From the NCBI GenBank assembly GCA_016879935.1, contig JAACJQ010000347.1:1-33870 (forward strand): a DNA stretch of 33,870 bases. Reading direction: 5' to 3'. Of the stretch, positions 1 through 8,467 are shown in pieces. This DNA is from Archangiaceae bacterium (GTDB lineage: Bacteria > Myxococcota > Myxococcia > Myxococcales > Myxococcaceae). A program made the position numbers and the translations under genes. The stretch's first letter is position 1; each line of letters begins with the position of its first letter. Below the pieces are notes generated by a model that saw only the letters and a list, made by a program, of their open reading frames with translations, did not search any database and was not told where the DNA came from.

Positions 1-2
1 AT

Positions 3-1287
3 CCCCTCCTGGTTCGCACGGCGCTGGAGTGGCTGTCGACGCACAAGGTGACCGTCTTCACGACCGAGCTGGCCGCGATGATGCAGCAGGTGGAGGACCC
101 GGCGCTCTCGGCCCGGCTCGCCGAGATGGGCCCGAACCTGACGACGGCGATGCGCTTCGTCGGGCGCCGGCAGGCGAAGGTCATCGTCGCGCTCGCCGAG
201 ACTGCGGCCTCGTGGCACGAGCCTCCCCTGTCGACCGCCGAAGCCGCCGCGCTCGACGCGTTCGAGGGGTCCGCGAAGCCGGCGCCGGCAGGAGACACCG
301 CTTCACTCTTCGCGAAGGTCTACGCCGCGCCCGGAGACGACTCATTGCGCGCGCTGCTCGCCGATGCCCTCGTGGCCACCGGTGACCCGCGCGGGGAGTT
401 CATCTCGATGCAGTTGCTGCGGGGCGACGCCGCTCCGTCGAAGGCCGAGAAGAAGCTCGAGGCCGAGTGGAGAGACGCCTGGCTCGGCCGCCTCGCGCCG
501 TGTTTCCGCAAAGGCGTCGTGTTTCGTCGCGGCTTCCCCGCCGAGGGCGCGTACGAGAAGAGCGGCGACCCAACGTGGCCCGAATGGGCGACCTTCGAAG
601 CGCTCGACCTCATGCCGGCGAGCGGCTTCGTCACGGGCGGTACAGGCATTCTCGTGAAGGCGCCGCTGAAGGCGCTGCGCAAGGTGACGCGCATCGGCCG
701 GCCAGTGCTCGACGAGGAGGAGGGCGAGCCATCGTTCTTCGAGCTCGATGACCTGCCCTGGCACACCGTGGGCTTCCAGTGCGTGGAGGCCTTCGTCGAC
801 GCGCTGCCGAAGCTGCTCACCGCGCGCCGCTTTCCAAAGGTGCACACGTTTCATCTCGACACGCCGCCGGGCTGGTACCCGCCCAGTGACGCCCTGCTGG
901 CGCCGCTGCTGAAGCTGCGGTGGTTCACCCAGGTGAAGCACCTCGAAGTGGCGCTCGGCCCCGGCGCGCTGGCGACCGCGCTGACGGCGAAGGTGGAGTC
1001 GCTCGTGCTGAAAGACCACGCCGGCCTCTCTCGCCGAGTACCGCGCGTCGGAGGGGAGGCTCGCGCTCGTCGTCGAAGCCATCGCACCACGCTCGCTCGA
1101 CCTGCTCGTCGCGTTGGTGCAGGCGCTGCGCGACACGAAGCTCGCCCACGTCTCCCTCGAGCTGCCCCGCTGCAAGCGCGAGGGCTCGGTGGTGATTGCC
1201 AGTGCGTACAAGAAGGTCGACCTCGCGCCGCTGCTCACGCTGCTCGAGCGCCTCGCCCCCGCGCGCCTCGACTTGCCGGAGCAATGA
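3..1287 (+). CDS. TIGR02996-domain protein, 5'-partial, apparent frameshift
   Basis: The reading frame is open from the first bases, so the true start lies upstream; the GTG at 48 is internal. Near 330-430 the protein has a segment (SLFAKVYAAP, DDSLRALLADALVATGDPRG, EFISMQL) that fits the TIGR02996 repeat-companion domain common in Myxococcota, followed by a Leu-rich region. Around 1015-1035 the sense stops in this frame (it becomes Arg/Ala-rich) and continues in the +1 frame as a normal protein (SLAEYRASEGRLALVVEAIA...) down to a TGA at 1285-1287. I therefore draw one gene with a one-base gain or two-base loss near a CTCTCTC run at 1026-1032. It could be a sequencing error or a real mutation. 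A second protein with the same domain lies at 13992-15686. The molecular function is unknown. Confidence 0.72.
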
Positions 1288-1356
1288 CGCGCGTCACGAA
1301 TGGAGGCGACGCAGTGGCCCCCATCACCACACTCGTGGGATACGTGCGGCCTCTTC

Positions 1357-1362
1357 AAGGAG
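1357..1362 (+). promoter_or_regulatory. Shine-Dalgarno AAGGAG fixing the start at 1370
   Basis: AAGGAG ends 7 bases before the ATG at 1370. It decides the start of the Cys-rich lipoprotein, whose frame is open much further upstream but only begins with a signal peptide here. Confidence 0.7.
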
Positions 1363-1369
1363 TTGCTGC

Positions 1370-2539
1370 ATGCGTCATCTGCTCTTCGTCGTGTCCATCG
1401 CGGTCGTCAGCGCCGCGGCCTGCCAGTGCGGAGGCTCGGGCAACCTCTGTGAAGCCACGAACTGCGGCCCCGGCCTCAAGTGCGACCCGAAGACGGGCGG
1501 CTGCGTGCTCGACTCCGCCGGCACGGGCGGCGGGCTGAGCGGCACCGGCGGCGGCTCCACGACGACGATGGGTGGTGGTGACGCGGGCCAGGCGGTCGAC
1601 GCTGGTGGCCTCGACTGCCCCGCGACCTGCGCCGGCAACGCGCCCATCTGTGACCGCGCGCTGGGCCGCTGCGTGGCCTGCACCGCGACGCAGGGCTGCT
1701 CCGGCTCGACGCCCGTCTGCAACCGGCTCTGGCAGGGAGGCCTCGGCCGCTGCCAGGTGTGCACCGACGACAACCAGGGCTGCGCGTCACCGACGCCGTG
1801 GTGCGACGTCACCATCACGCCGGCCGCGGGCTGCATCGGCTGCCGCTCCACCGACGACTGCCCCGTGCCCGGCACCGTCTGCGACACGTTCGGCTCGCGC
1901 ACCTGCGTGGTGAACGACGGCGGCTTTGGCGGCGGTGGCGGCGGCAACAACGGTGTCATCTGGGGCGACGGTGGCGTGACGAACCGCTGCCTGCCCGGCG
2001 CGACGCCCACGCCCACCCAGTGCACTTCGGAGTGCGCGAAGGGCTACGTCTGCCAGGGCGGGCGGTGCGTGCTGCGCGGCTCGAGCGGCCCGGTGCAGGT
2101 GACGCTCCGCTTCCCCGTCGCCGAAGACCTCGACCTCTACGTGGTGGAGCCGCTGCCCGACGCCGGCACCTGCGAAATCTACTACCAGCAGCCCGGCATC
2201 AACCCGACGCCGCCGCCCATTCCGATTCCCTTCCCGATTCCGATGCCGAACTGCGGCGCCAAGGGCTGGCTCGACCTCGACGCCAACCGCGCGTGCAACA
2301 TCGACAACGTGAACGTCGAGAACATCATCTACTCGCCGGGCATCATCCCCACGAGCGGCCGCTACGTGGTGCGCGTGAACTACTGGCAGAACTGCTCGGC
2401 GAGCATGCCCGTGCCCTACGAGGTCGAGGTGCGCGCGAACGGGCAGACGCGGTACTTCTGCGGCACGTTCCAGCCGAACCAGGCCAGCGGAGGCAGCGCT
2501 GGGGCCGGGCGCTTCGTGGCAGACTTCGTCATTCCGTGA
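1370..2539 (+). CDS. Cys-rich lipoprotein with C-terminal YfaP/DUF2135-like domain
   Basis: The product is 389 aa. It opens with a short hydrophobic signal (MRHLLFVVSIAVVSAAAC) whose Ala-Ala-Cys end suits lipoprotein signal peptidase, so an outer-membrane or surface lipoprotein is likely. Residues about 20-240 hold many Cys pairs in short modules (CxxCxxxxPxC type) with Gly/Thr-rich linkers, the style of myxobacterial disulfide-repeat proteins. The last ~150 residues look like a beta-sandwich related to YfaP/DUF2135: a VTLRFP..EDLDLYVVEP strand, a LDLDANRACNIDNVNVENI segment, then GRYVVRVNYW. That domain usually occurs in secreted proteins of unknown role. The next gene starts inside this stop codon. 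I infer a surface lipoprotein; ligand and function are unknown. Confidence 0.85.
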   Translation: MRHLLFVVSIAVVSAAACQCGGSGNLCEATNCGPGLKCDPKTGGCVLDSAGTGGGLSGTGGGSTTTMGGGDAGQAVDAGGLDCPATCAGNAPICDRALGRCVACTATQGCSGSTPVCNRLWQGGLGRCQVCTDDNQGCASPTPWCDVTITPAAGCIGCRSTDDCPVPGTVCDTFGSRTCVVNDGGFGGGGGGNNGVIWGDGGVTNRCLPGATPTPTQCTSECAKGYVCQGGRCVLRGSSGPVQVTLRFPVAEDLDLYVVEPLPDAGTCEIYYQQPGINPTPPPIPIPFPIPMPNCGAKGWLDLDANRACNIDNVNVENIIYSPGIIPTSGRYVVRVNYWQNCSASMPVPYEVEVRANGQTRYFCGTFQPNQASGGSAGAGRFVADFVIP

Positions 2540-2967
2540 CGCCGCTCTTCGCCACGCCGCCCACGCTCGAGCACGCCAGGGGGCTGGTGAAGGTCTGGCT
2601 CTTCGACGAGCGGGCGACGATGGTCGACCAGGTGCTCTCGCCGTCGTTGAGCGACGAGGTCGCCTCGTTTCTCACCACCGAGGTCGAAGCGCAGCTGCAG
2701 ACTCGCTACGTGTCGAAGGGCCGCAAGGTGACGTACGTGCACGATTGGAGCGCGTGCACCGGCTACGAGTCGAAGGCCCGTGACCGATTGATCGAGTGGG
2801 GCCGTGCCTCGCTCGCCCATTCCGCGCACGTCACCGTCTGCATCTCGGACCAGGCGTCACCCTTTGTGCGCATCGCGGCAGTGACCGGCGTCGGCGTGCT
2901 GCGCATGCTGAAGATGCCCATCGAGCTGGTGTCAGACCTCGCGCCCGCCCTCGCTCCGTTGCGCTGA
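2536..2967 (+). CDS. Unknown 143-aa protein, coupled to the lipoprotein gene
   Basis: The GTG start at 2536 overlaps the TGA stop of the upstream lipoprotein gene (GTGA), suggesting translational coupling. The product has no signal peptide or membrane segment and reads as a small soluble alpha/beta protein: VKVWLFDERATMVDQVL, a helical stretch, VTYVHDWSACTGYE, then AHVTVCISD and a hydrophobic end. The alternating strand/helix pattern and overall size resemble STAS/SpoIIAA-like proteins, but no conserved phosphorylatable Ser motif is clear, so this is only a guess. Codon use matches the neighbours and the gene looks real. Confidence 0.7.
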   Translation: MTPLFATPPTLEHARGLVKVWLFDERATMVDQVLSPSLSDEVASFLTTEVEAQLQTRYVSKGRKVTYVHDWSACTGYESKARDRLIEWGRASLAHSAHVTVCISDQASPFVRIAAVTGVGVLRMLKMPIELVSDLAPALAPLR

Positions 2968-3086
2968 CGCGGGGTCTCGTCGCACCCACCGCACCCGTCC
3001 GACCCGACACCGCGTGATGGGTGGTCGCGAAGATCAACCACCTCTGTCGCGGCGCGGAGGGTCGGGCCTTTGCAACTCGGCTGAGC

Positions 3087-6074
3087 ATGTCGGGTCAGCA
3101 CCACGACGACCGCCGCATGACGAGGGTGCTCGGGCTCGGGTCCGTCCTTGGCGTGCTGGTGTTGGGGCTGACGCTCACGTCGGTGTTCGCGGGAGCATCT
3201 CGTGAGGCGACACTCGCCTCGGGCCGGGAGCGGTTTCTGCGCGCCAACGACCGGCTCATCGCCGAGGCGCGGCGCCGGTTGCTGCAACCCGAGTACGGGC
3301 TGCGCGGCATGCGGAGCGCTGTCCTGAGCAACCCCTCGCTGCGCCGCGCCGACTTCATCCGGTCGGCCGAGTCGCGCGAGCTTCAGCGCGAGTTTCCCGG
3401 CATGCGTGGCCTTGGAATCATCGAGTGCACCGCGCGTGAAGGGCTGCCTGCTTTTCTCGAGCGCCAGCGCGACGACGGCGAGCCTCAGTTCGAGGTGCGC
3501 ACCTCGGGAGACGCCGCGCAGCTCTGCATCATCACCTCCGTGGTGCCGCGCGTCGGCAACGAGGCGGCCTGGGGCTTCGACGTCTTCTCGGAGCCGCGGC
3601 GAAGGGCCGCGCTCGAGCGGGCCGTGGCGACGGGCGAAGCGACGCTCACGGCGCCGATTCAGCTCGTGCAGCTCGCGGAGCAGCGACCCGGCATGTTGTT
3701 CATGCTGCCCGTGTACGCGCCCGACGCGCACCCCACGACGGCGGCCGAGCGGCAGGCCTCGCTGCGGGCCATCGTCTACGCACCCATCGTGGCGCACGAC
3801 CTCTTCGAAGGCATGCTCGCGGCCGCCGATGGGCAGGTCGACGTCGACGTCTATGACGGCAGCGAGCCGCTCGCGGCCTCGAGCCTCTACGACCCGGGTG
3901 GCCACCTGCGGGGCCTGGTCGAGCTGGGCGGGCTGTTCCGCGAGAAGGTCGTCATCGAGGCAGGCGGTCGCTCCTTCCTCCTCACCACCCGCTCCACGCC
4001 CAGCTTCGAGCAGAGCGTCGACCTCACCCAGGTCTGGGCGCTCTGGCTGCTCGGAGCGGGCCTGTCGGTCGTCAGCGCGCTGGTCGTCTGGCTCCTGGTG
4101 CGCAGCCGACTGCGGCTGGCCATGGCCAGGGCGATGACGCGCGACCTCCGCGAGGCCAAGGCCCACGCCGACCAGATGCTGCGGGAGCGAGAGGCCCTCT
4201 TCGGCACCATCGACCACCAGTTCATCGTCAGCGTGGCTGGCTCCGACGGCCGCATCGTCGAGGTGAACGAGAAGATGGTGGCCCTCACCGGCTACACGCG
4301 CGACGAGCTCGTCGGCCAGAACCACCGCATGCTGAACTCGGGGCTCCACCCGAAGTCGTACTGGGTCGCGATGTGGAAGACGGTGGCGCGGGGTGAAACC
4401 TGGCGCGGGGAGATCTGCAACCGCCGCCGCGACGGCTCCCTCTACTGGGTCGACGCGTTGATCGCCCCCATCATCGGAGCCGACGGCCGCATCACGCGAT
4501 ACCTGTCGATTCGCGCCGACATCACGCCACGCAAGCAGGCCGAAGCCGCGCTCGCCGAACAGACCGAGCTCGCGCGTGAGCTGGCCACCCGCGCCGACGC
4601 CGCCAACCGCGCCAAGAGCAGCTTCCTGGCCAACATGAGCCACGAGATTCGAACGCCGATGAACGGCGTGCTCGGCATGACCGAGCTGCTGCTCTCGATG
4701 AACCTCAACCCCGAGCAGCAGGACGCGGCCCGCACCATCTACCGCTCGGCCGAAGCGCTGCTCGTCATTCTCAACGACATTCTCGACTTCTCGAAGATCG
4801 AAGCCGGCAAGCTCGAGTTCGAGCGGCTGCCCTTCGACGCCGAGGAGCTGCTCTACGACGTGGTCGAGCTCTTCCGCGGCCGGGTGCAGGGTACGCCGCT
4901 CGAGCTGCTGGTGCGCGTCGACGCGAACGCGCCGCACTTCGTCTGGGGCGACCCCTCGCGCCTGCGTCAGATCGTCACCAACCTCGTCGGCAACGCGGTG
5001 AAGTTCACGCGCGCCGGCCACGTGCTGCTCGAGCTCGAGCGGCGCGACGAGAAGCTGGTGGTGCGGGTGAGCGACACGGGGCCGGGCATTGCGCTCGACC
5101 GGCAGCGGGTGTTGTTCGAGCCCTTCACCCAGGCCGACGCCTCGACGTCACGGCGGTTCGGCGGCACGGGGCTGGGCCTCGCCATCTCGCGGCGGCTCGC
5201 GCACGGCCTCGGTGGAAGCCTCGAGCTGCGCAGTGCGCCAGGTGAAGGCGCGTCGTTCGAGGTGGTGCTGCCGCTCGAAGAGGCGCCGGCGCCCGAGTCT
5301 TCCGTCGTCTCGCTCGCAGGCAAGCGGGTGCTGGTGGTCGAGCGCGTGCCGCTGCAGCGCCGCATCGTCAAGGAGCAGCTGGTGCGCCTCGGTGCGACCG
5401 TCGAGGCCTTCGCCGAGGTCGAAGACATTCCCTTCGCAGGCCGCAGCGGGTTCGACCTCGTGCTCACCGGAGACGCAGGGCTCGACGCGCTCGAGGCGGC
5501 GAAGGTCGGGCCGCTCGCGCTGCTCACCACCCACGCCGCGCGCAGCGAGCGGCGCGAGCTCGTCGGCCTCATCACCAAGCCGTGCTCGGCGCGGGCGCTG
5601 GGGCAGGGCGTCGACGCCGCCATCGCCACCGCGCAGGGCGTGCGGCGGGCGCCGCTCAAGGTGGTGACGGCGGTGGCTCCGTCGCGCCCTCGTCGCCGGG
5701 TGCTCCTCGCCGAAGACAACGCCGTCAACCAGCGCATCGCGCGCGTCATGCTCGAGAAGCTCAACTGCGAGGTGACGGCGGTGGAGGACGGGCGCGCCGC
5801 CGTCGAGGCCAGCGAGCGCACCGCCTACGACGTCGTCTTCATGGACTGTCAGATGCCCGAGCTCGACGGCTTCGAGGCCACGCGCGCGATTCGGGCACGG
5901 GAGTCGCTGCGCGGGCTGCCCCGCCTGGCCATCATCGCCATGACGGCCAACGTGACGGCCGAAGACCGTGCGCGCTGCGTGGCGGCAGGCATGGACGATC
6001 ACGTCGCCAAGCCGACCCGGAGCATCGATCTCGAGCGAGCGCTCGACCACGCGCAGGCTCGGCGTGCCGCCTGA
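3087..6074 (+). CDS. CHASE-PAS hybrid sensor histidine kinase with two receiver domains
   Basis: The frame is open from 3021, but the first convincing start before the N-terminal membrane helix is ATG 3087 (995 aa); ATG 3117 is an alternative, and neither has a clear ribosome site. Order: membrane helix ~15-37; a periplasmic CHASE domain ~60-270 ([17 protein letters not shown] is typical); second helix ~318-340; PAS ~367-485; HisKA with MSHEIRTP (phospho-acceptor His519); HATPase with an N box near 622, DTGPGIA near 663 and [10 protein letters not shown] near 692; then two receivers. The first (~745-845) is degenerate: VLVVER replaces the acidic pocket and Gly795 sits where the phospho-Asp should be. 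The second (~869-990) is canonical, with Asp920 in [11 protein letters not shown]. It should sense a small ligand outside the inner membrane and signal by phosphorelay. No separate partner regulator is adjacent. Confidence 0.93.
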   Translation: MSGQHHDDRRMTRVLGLGSVLGVLVLGLTLTSVFAGASREATLASGRERFLRANDRLIAEARRRLLQPEYGLRGMRSAVLSNPSLRRADFIRSAESRELQREFPGMRGLGIIECTAREGLPAFLERQRDDGEPQFEVRTSGDAAQLCIITSVVPRVGNEAAWGFDVFSEPRRRAALERAVATGEATLTAPIQLVQLAEQRPGMLFMLPVYAPDAHPTTAAERQASLRAIVYAPIVAHDLFEGMLAAADGQVDVDVYDGSEPLAASSLYDPGGHLRGLVELGGLFREKVVIEAGGRSFLLTTRSTPSFEQSVDLTQVWALWLLGAGLSVVSALVVWLLVRSRLRLAMARAMTRDLREAKAHADQMLREREALFGTIDHQFIVSVAGSDGRIVEVNEKMVALTGYTRDELVGQNHRMLNSGLHPKSYWVAMWKTVARGETWRGEICNRRRDGSLYWVDALIAPIIGADGRITRYLSIRADITPRKQAEAALAEQTELARELATRADAANRAKSSFLANMSHEIRTPMNGVLGMTELLLSMNLNPEQQDAARTIYRSAEALLVILNDILDFSKIEAGKLEFERLPFDAEELLYDVVELFRGRVQGTPLELLVRVDANAPHFVWGDPSRLRQIVTNLVGNAVKFTRAGHVLLELERRDEKLVVRVSDTGPGIALDRQRVLFEPFTQADASTSRRFGGTGLGLAISRRLAHGLGGSLELRSAPGEGASFEVVLPLEEAPAPESSVVSLAGKRVLVVERVPLQRRIVKEQLVRLGATVEAFAEVEDIPFAGRSGFDLVLTGDAGLDALEAAKVGPLALLTTHAARSERRELVGLITKPCSARALGQGVDAAIATAQGVRRAPLKVVTAVAPSRPRRRVLLAEDNAVNQRIARVMLEKLNCEVTAVEDGRAAVEASERTAYDVVFMDCQMPELDGFEATRAIRARESLRGLPRLAIIAMTANVTAEDRARCVAAGMDDHVAKPTRSIDLERALDHAQARRAA

Positions 6075-6131
6075 GCGGGTGATGCAGCTCACATGACAAA
6101 CGACGCCTCGTCGTGAAGAGTCGCGCGCAGC

Positions 6132-6563
6132 ATGAGCGATCGACACGACGACGAGACCCGGGAGTACTCGAACGGCGACATCACCGTCGTCTGGCAGGCG
6201 AAGAAGTGCATGCACTCGGGCATCTGCTTCGCGGGCCTGAGGCAGGTCTTCAACCCGAAGCGGCGGCCGTGGGTCGACCTCTCGCAGGCCTCGACGGAGC
6301 AGATCGTCGCGCAGGTGAACGAGTGCCCCTCGGGCGCGCTGAGCCTCAAGGGTGGCACGGCGAAGTCGACCACCGTCGAAGCCGAGCGAATCGTCGAGGT
6401 GACGCCGAACGGGCCGCTGCTCGTCTTCGGCAACGTGACGGTGAAGCGGCCCGACGGCACCTGCACCGAGCACCACAAGGTGACGGCGTTCTGCCGCTGC
6501 GGCGCGTCGGGCAACAAGCCCTTCTGTGACGGCTCGCACCAGCGGGTCGGGTTCAAGGGATGA
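6132..6563 (+). CDS. Two-cluster Fe-S protein: Fer4_19 (YjdI-like) plus CDGSH domain
   Basis: The product is 143 aa. Residues ~13-70 match the YjdI/Fer4_19 single-cluster ferredoxin family, with C26xxxxxC32 and C65-P and the usual spacing. Residues ~105-140 carry a complete CDGSH motif: C121-x-C123, C132, and H136 within FCDGSH, the three-Cys/one-His ligand set of a [2Fe-2S] cluster. YjdI-like and CDGSH domains are known together in bacteria, so the fusion is not unique. A cytoplasmic electron-transfer or redox-sensing role is inferred; no dedicated redox partner lies next to it. Its stop overlaps the start of the hydrolase gene (ATGA at 6560-6563). Confidence 0.9.
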   Translation: MSDRHDDETREYSNGDITVVWQAKKCMHSGICFAGLRQVFNPKRRPWVDLSQASTEQIVAQVNECPSGALSLKGGTAKSTTVEAERIVEVTPNGPLLVFGNVTVKRPDGTCTEHHKVTAFCRCGASGNKPFCDGSHQRVGFKG

Positions 6564-7294
6564 AGTGGGCGCTGCCGGTGCTTGTCGGGTTCGGCGCGGC
6601 CTGCCAACCGCCGCCGACCGCCGAAGCCCAGCTGCCCGACTCGTCGAAGGACGTCTGGGTGTTGGTGGTGCACGGCTCGGGAGATGGGCCCGAGCGCTGG
6701 GCGCAGCCGCTCATCGACACGCTCTCGCCGCGGGTGAAGACGCCCGCGCGCGTGCAATGGGTGGCCTATGACTGGCGCGACGCCGCGAAGGACAAGCTGA
6801 GCGCGGCGGAGCGGGGGCAGGCCGAAGGCGCCGCCATCGCCGAGGTGCTCGTGCCGAAGCAGCTGTCACACGTTCACGTCATCGCGCACTCGGCGGGGGC
6901 GCACGTGGCCTTCGGGCTCGAGCAGGCGCTCTCGAAGGCGCACCCGCGGCCGACGCTGCACCTCACGCTCCTCGACCCGTTCCTGGGCAAGGGCCTCGAC
7001 TTCGAGTGGGGCAAGGCGCGGTTCGGCACCGGCGCCGACTTCGTGGAGCAGTGGCTCAACCTGGGTGATGGCGTGCCGGGCACCGAGACGGCCATCGCCG
7101 CAGCGCACGTGGTCGACGTGTCGAAGTCGGCGGGCAAGCCCGAGGTCACCGGCAGTCAGGGGCACTGGTGGCCGACGCAGGCGTACGGCGTGCTCGAGCC
7201 CGGGTTCTCCAACACACTCGAAGCGACCAACACGTTCGACGCCGCCGAGCTGCGCGAGCGGTTTCCGCCCGGAACGTCGGCCGCGGTGCCCTGA
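6560..7294 (+). CDS. Lipoprotein alpha/beta hydrolase
   Basis: The product is 244 aa. The N-terminus MKWALPVLVGFGAAC is a short lipoprotein signal, so the enzyme is probably anchored in the envelope. The body reads as an alpha/beta hydrolase: an early strand plus oxyanion turn (VWVLVVHGSGDGPERW), the nucleophile elbow AHSAG (a G-x-S-x-G variant with Ala first), an acid candidate in LLDPF, and a late His in GHWWPT. Lipase, esterase or acyl-transfer activity is possible; the substrate cannot be read from sequence. It starts inside the stop of the Fe-S gene and ends back to back with the PilZ gene, the two stops sharing TGATCA. Confidence 0.82.
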   Translation: MKWALPVLVGFGAACQPPPTAEAQLPDSSKDVWVLVVHGSGDGPERWAQPLIDTLSPRVKTPARVQWVAYDWRDAAKDKLSAAERGQAEGAAIAEVLVPKQLSHVHVIAHSAGAHVAFGLEQALSKAHPRPTLHLTLLDPFLGKGLDFEWGKARFGTGADFVEQWLNLGDGVPGTETAIAAAHVVDVSKSAGKPEVTGSQGHWWPTQAYGVLEPGFSNTLEATNTFDAAELRERFPPGTSAAVP

Positions 7295-7897
7295 TCAGCT
7301 CTGGCTCGTGAACGCGTCGAGCGCGGCGCGGGCTTTGGCGGGGTCGTTCAGCACCATCACCGCGTGACAGACGCCGGCGAGGTCGCGCGCGAGCACCGTG
7401 CGGCCACGAAGGTTCAGCACGCCCTGCCGCCACGCGCAGGCGATGACGACCTCGACCTCGTCGTTGATGGCGACGGCTTTCGGCGAGGTGAACGAGAGGC
7501 AGCCCTTCGACAGCTCTTCGCTCTTCACGCGCTGGTACTCCATTGGCGTGGTGAAGGTGACGGAGGGGCCGGTCGGCGCGGGCTTCTCGGCCTCGAGCAG
7601 GGAGCGCACCAGCGCGCGGTCGCCGATCAACCTCACGCCGAAGCCGTGGCGCATCACCGAGCGAAGCTCTGGTGGAACGACGACGTGTCGAACGACCTCT
7701 CCGGTCACGATGGAGCTCTTCTTCGTCGGCGACTCGAGCTGCACCATCAGCCGCGTGCCCACCTTCGGGAGCAGGGTGGTGGTGATGAAGAGGCCGGTCT
7801 CGCTGATGTCCTGCGTGAAGCCCTGCTGCGTGGGCGTGACCGGGCCGAACATGGCTTTCAGTCGGCGCGGAACTCGTCTGGCGGTGCGGTGCTCCAT
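7295..7897 (-). CDS. PilZ-domain protein (probable c-di-GMP binder)
   Basis: ATG 7897 was chosen over longer frames because it follows a purine-rich GGGGGA site and puts the PilZ signature at the N-terminus (200 aa). Both halves of the c-di-GMP signature are present: R7-R8-x-x-R11 and D30-x-S32-x-x-G35. The first ~100 residues are a canonical PilZ barrel. The second half, from about residue 110, has another set of beta strands (a CLSFTSPKAVAINDEVEVVI-type stretch) that may be a second, degenerate PilZ-like barrel without the signature. It is the last gene of a minus-strand group with the ExbD-like, FGE-like and Cys-motif genes. A role in motility or envelope control is inference. Confidence 0.87.
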   Translation of the reverse strand: MEHRTARRVPRRLKAMFGPVTPTQQGFTQDISETGLFITTTLLPKVGTRLMVQLESPTKKSSIVTGEVVRHVVVPPELRSVMRHGFGVRLIGDRALVRSLLEAEKPAPTGPSVTFTTPMEYQRVKSEELSKGCLSFTSPKAVAINDEVEVVIACAWRQGVLNLRGRTVLARDLAGVCHAVMVLNDPAKARAALDAFTSQS

Positions 7898-8032
7898 GAT
7901 TCCCCCGGGGGTCAGTACCAGTGATTCCAAGCCCCGTGCCGTTTCACGCGTCAGCAGATGCGGCCGGTTGGCGAATCGTGCAGGACGATGGGCGTTGAGC
8001 CGCGACCCCACTGATGGAGCAGCGTCGCTCCA

Positions 8033-8431
8033 TCAGCTGTCGACCAACAGCCACACTGAAGTCGATGTCAGCTCGCATTGCTTCAGGGTCTCGTGCAGCA
8101 CCCAGGCGGGCATGCGCAACGACCCGTCGATGATCAGCGGCGCGTCGAATTCACCAAGTGCTTCCAGTCGGTTGCGCACATTCTGAACTTCGTCAGCGCA
8201 GCGGCGGTCGAGGGTGTCGAGCTCGAAGAAGGCGGCCCCGACCCTCACCCCCGCCGAATCGACCTGAACCGGAACGCCGAGCCGGTCGAGTGGCTGCGCG
8301 TGGCGCACCTCGAGGCGAGTCGGAGTCGGAGCCAGCACCAGCACCTCACCCGTTCCATGAGTCAACGGCGCGGCGAGCAGGAAGCAGGCGACGATGGCGA
8401 AGACCTGCGTGTACGCGAAGGCAGTGGGCAC
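8033..8431 (-). CDS. ExbD/TolR-like single-pass membrane protein
   Basis: The start is GTG 8431; it is the only usable start, as a TAA in frame lies just upstream (near 8467-8469). The product is 132 aa, with one hydrophobic helix (~residues 7-24) and a periplasmic part. That part follows the ExbD/TolR pattern: VPVQVDSAGVRVG, a helix rich in Leu, then APLIIDGSLRMPAWVLHETL and a terminal strand VWLLVD. The membrane helix lacks the Asp that ExbD and TolR use for proton coupling, and no ExbB/TolQ homolog is nearby. It may therefore be a non-energised relative or a look-alike. The family call is tentative; the gene itself is likely real. Confidence 0.55.
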   Translation of the reverse strand: MPTAFAYTQVFAIVACFLLAAPLTHGTGEVLVLAPTPTRLEVRHAQPLDRLGVPVQVDSAGVRVGAAFFELDTLDRRCADEVQNVRNRLEALGEFDAPLIIDGSLRMPAWVLHETLKQCELTSTSVWLLVDS

Positions 8432-8467
8432 GAGGGCCCAGACAGCACCGGAGCCGCGACGTTCCCT

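Noticed and set aside
1285-1296. TGACGCGCGTCA perfect palindrome overlapping the stop of the first gene
   Set aside because: Short and CG-rich, it is likely chance in this genome and there is no loop or T-run for a terminator.
2763-5021. Very long open frame on the minus strand opposite the histidine kinase (and similar long antisense frames at 12939-15284 minus and 17233-19551 plus)
   Set aside because: These lie opposite strongly supported genes, are Arg/Ala/His-rich with no recognisable domain, and are expected by chance in DNA with such high GC at third positions.
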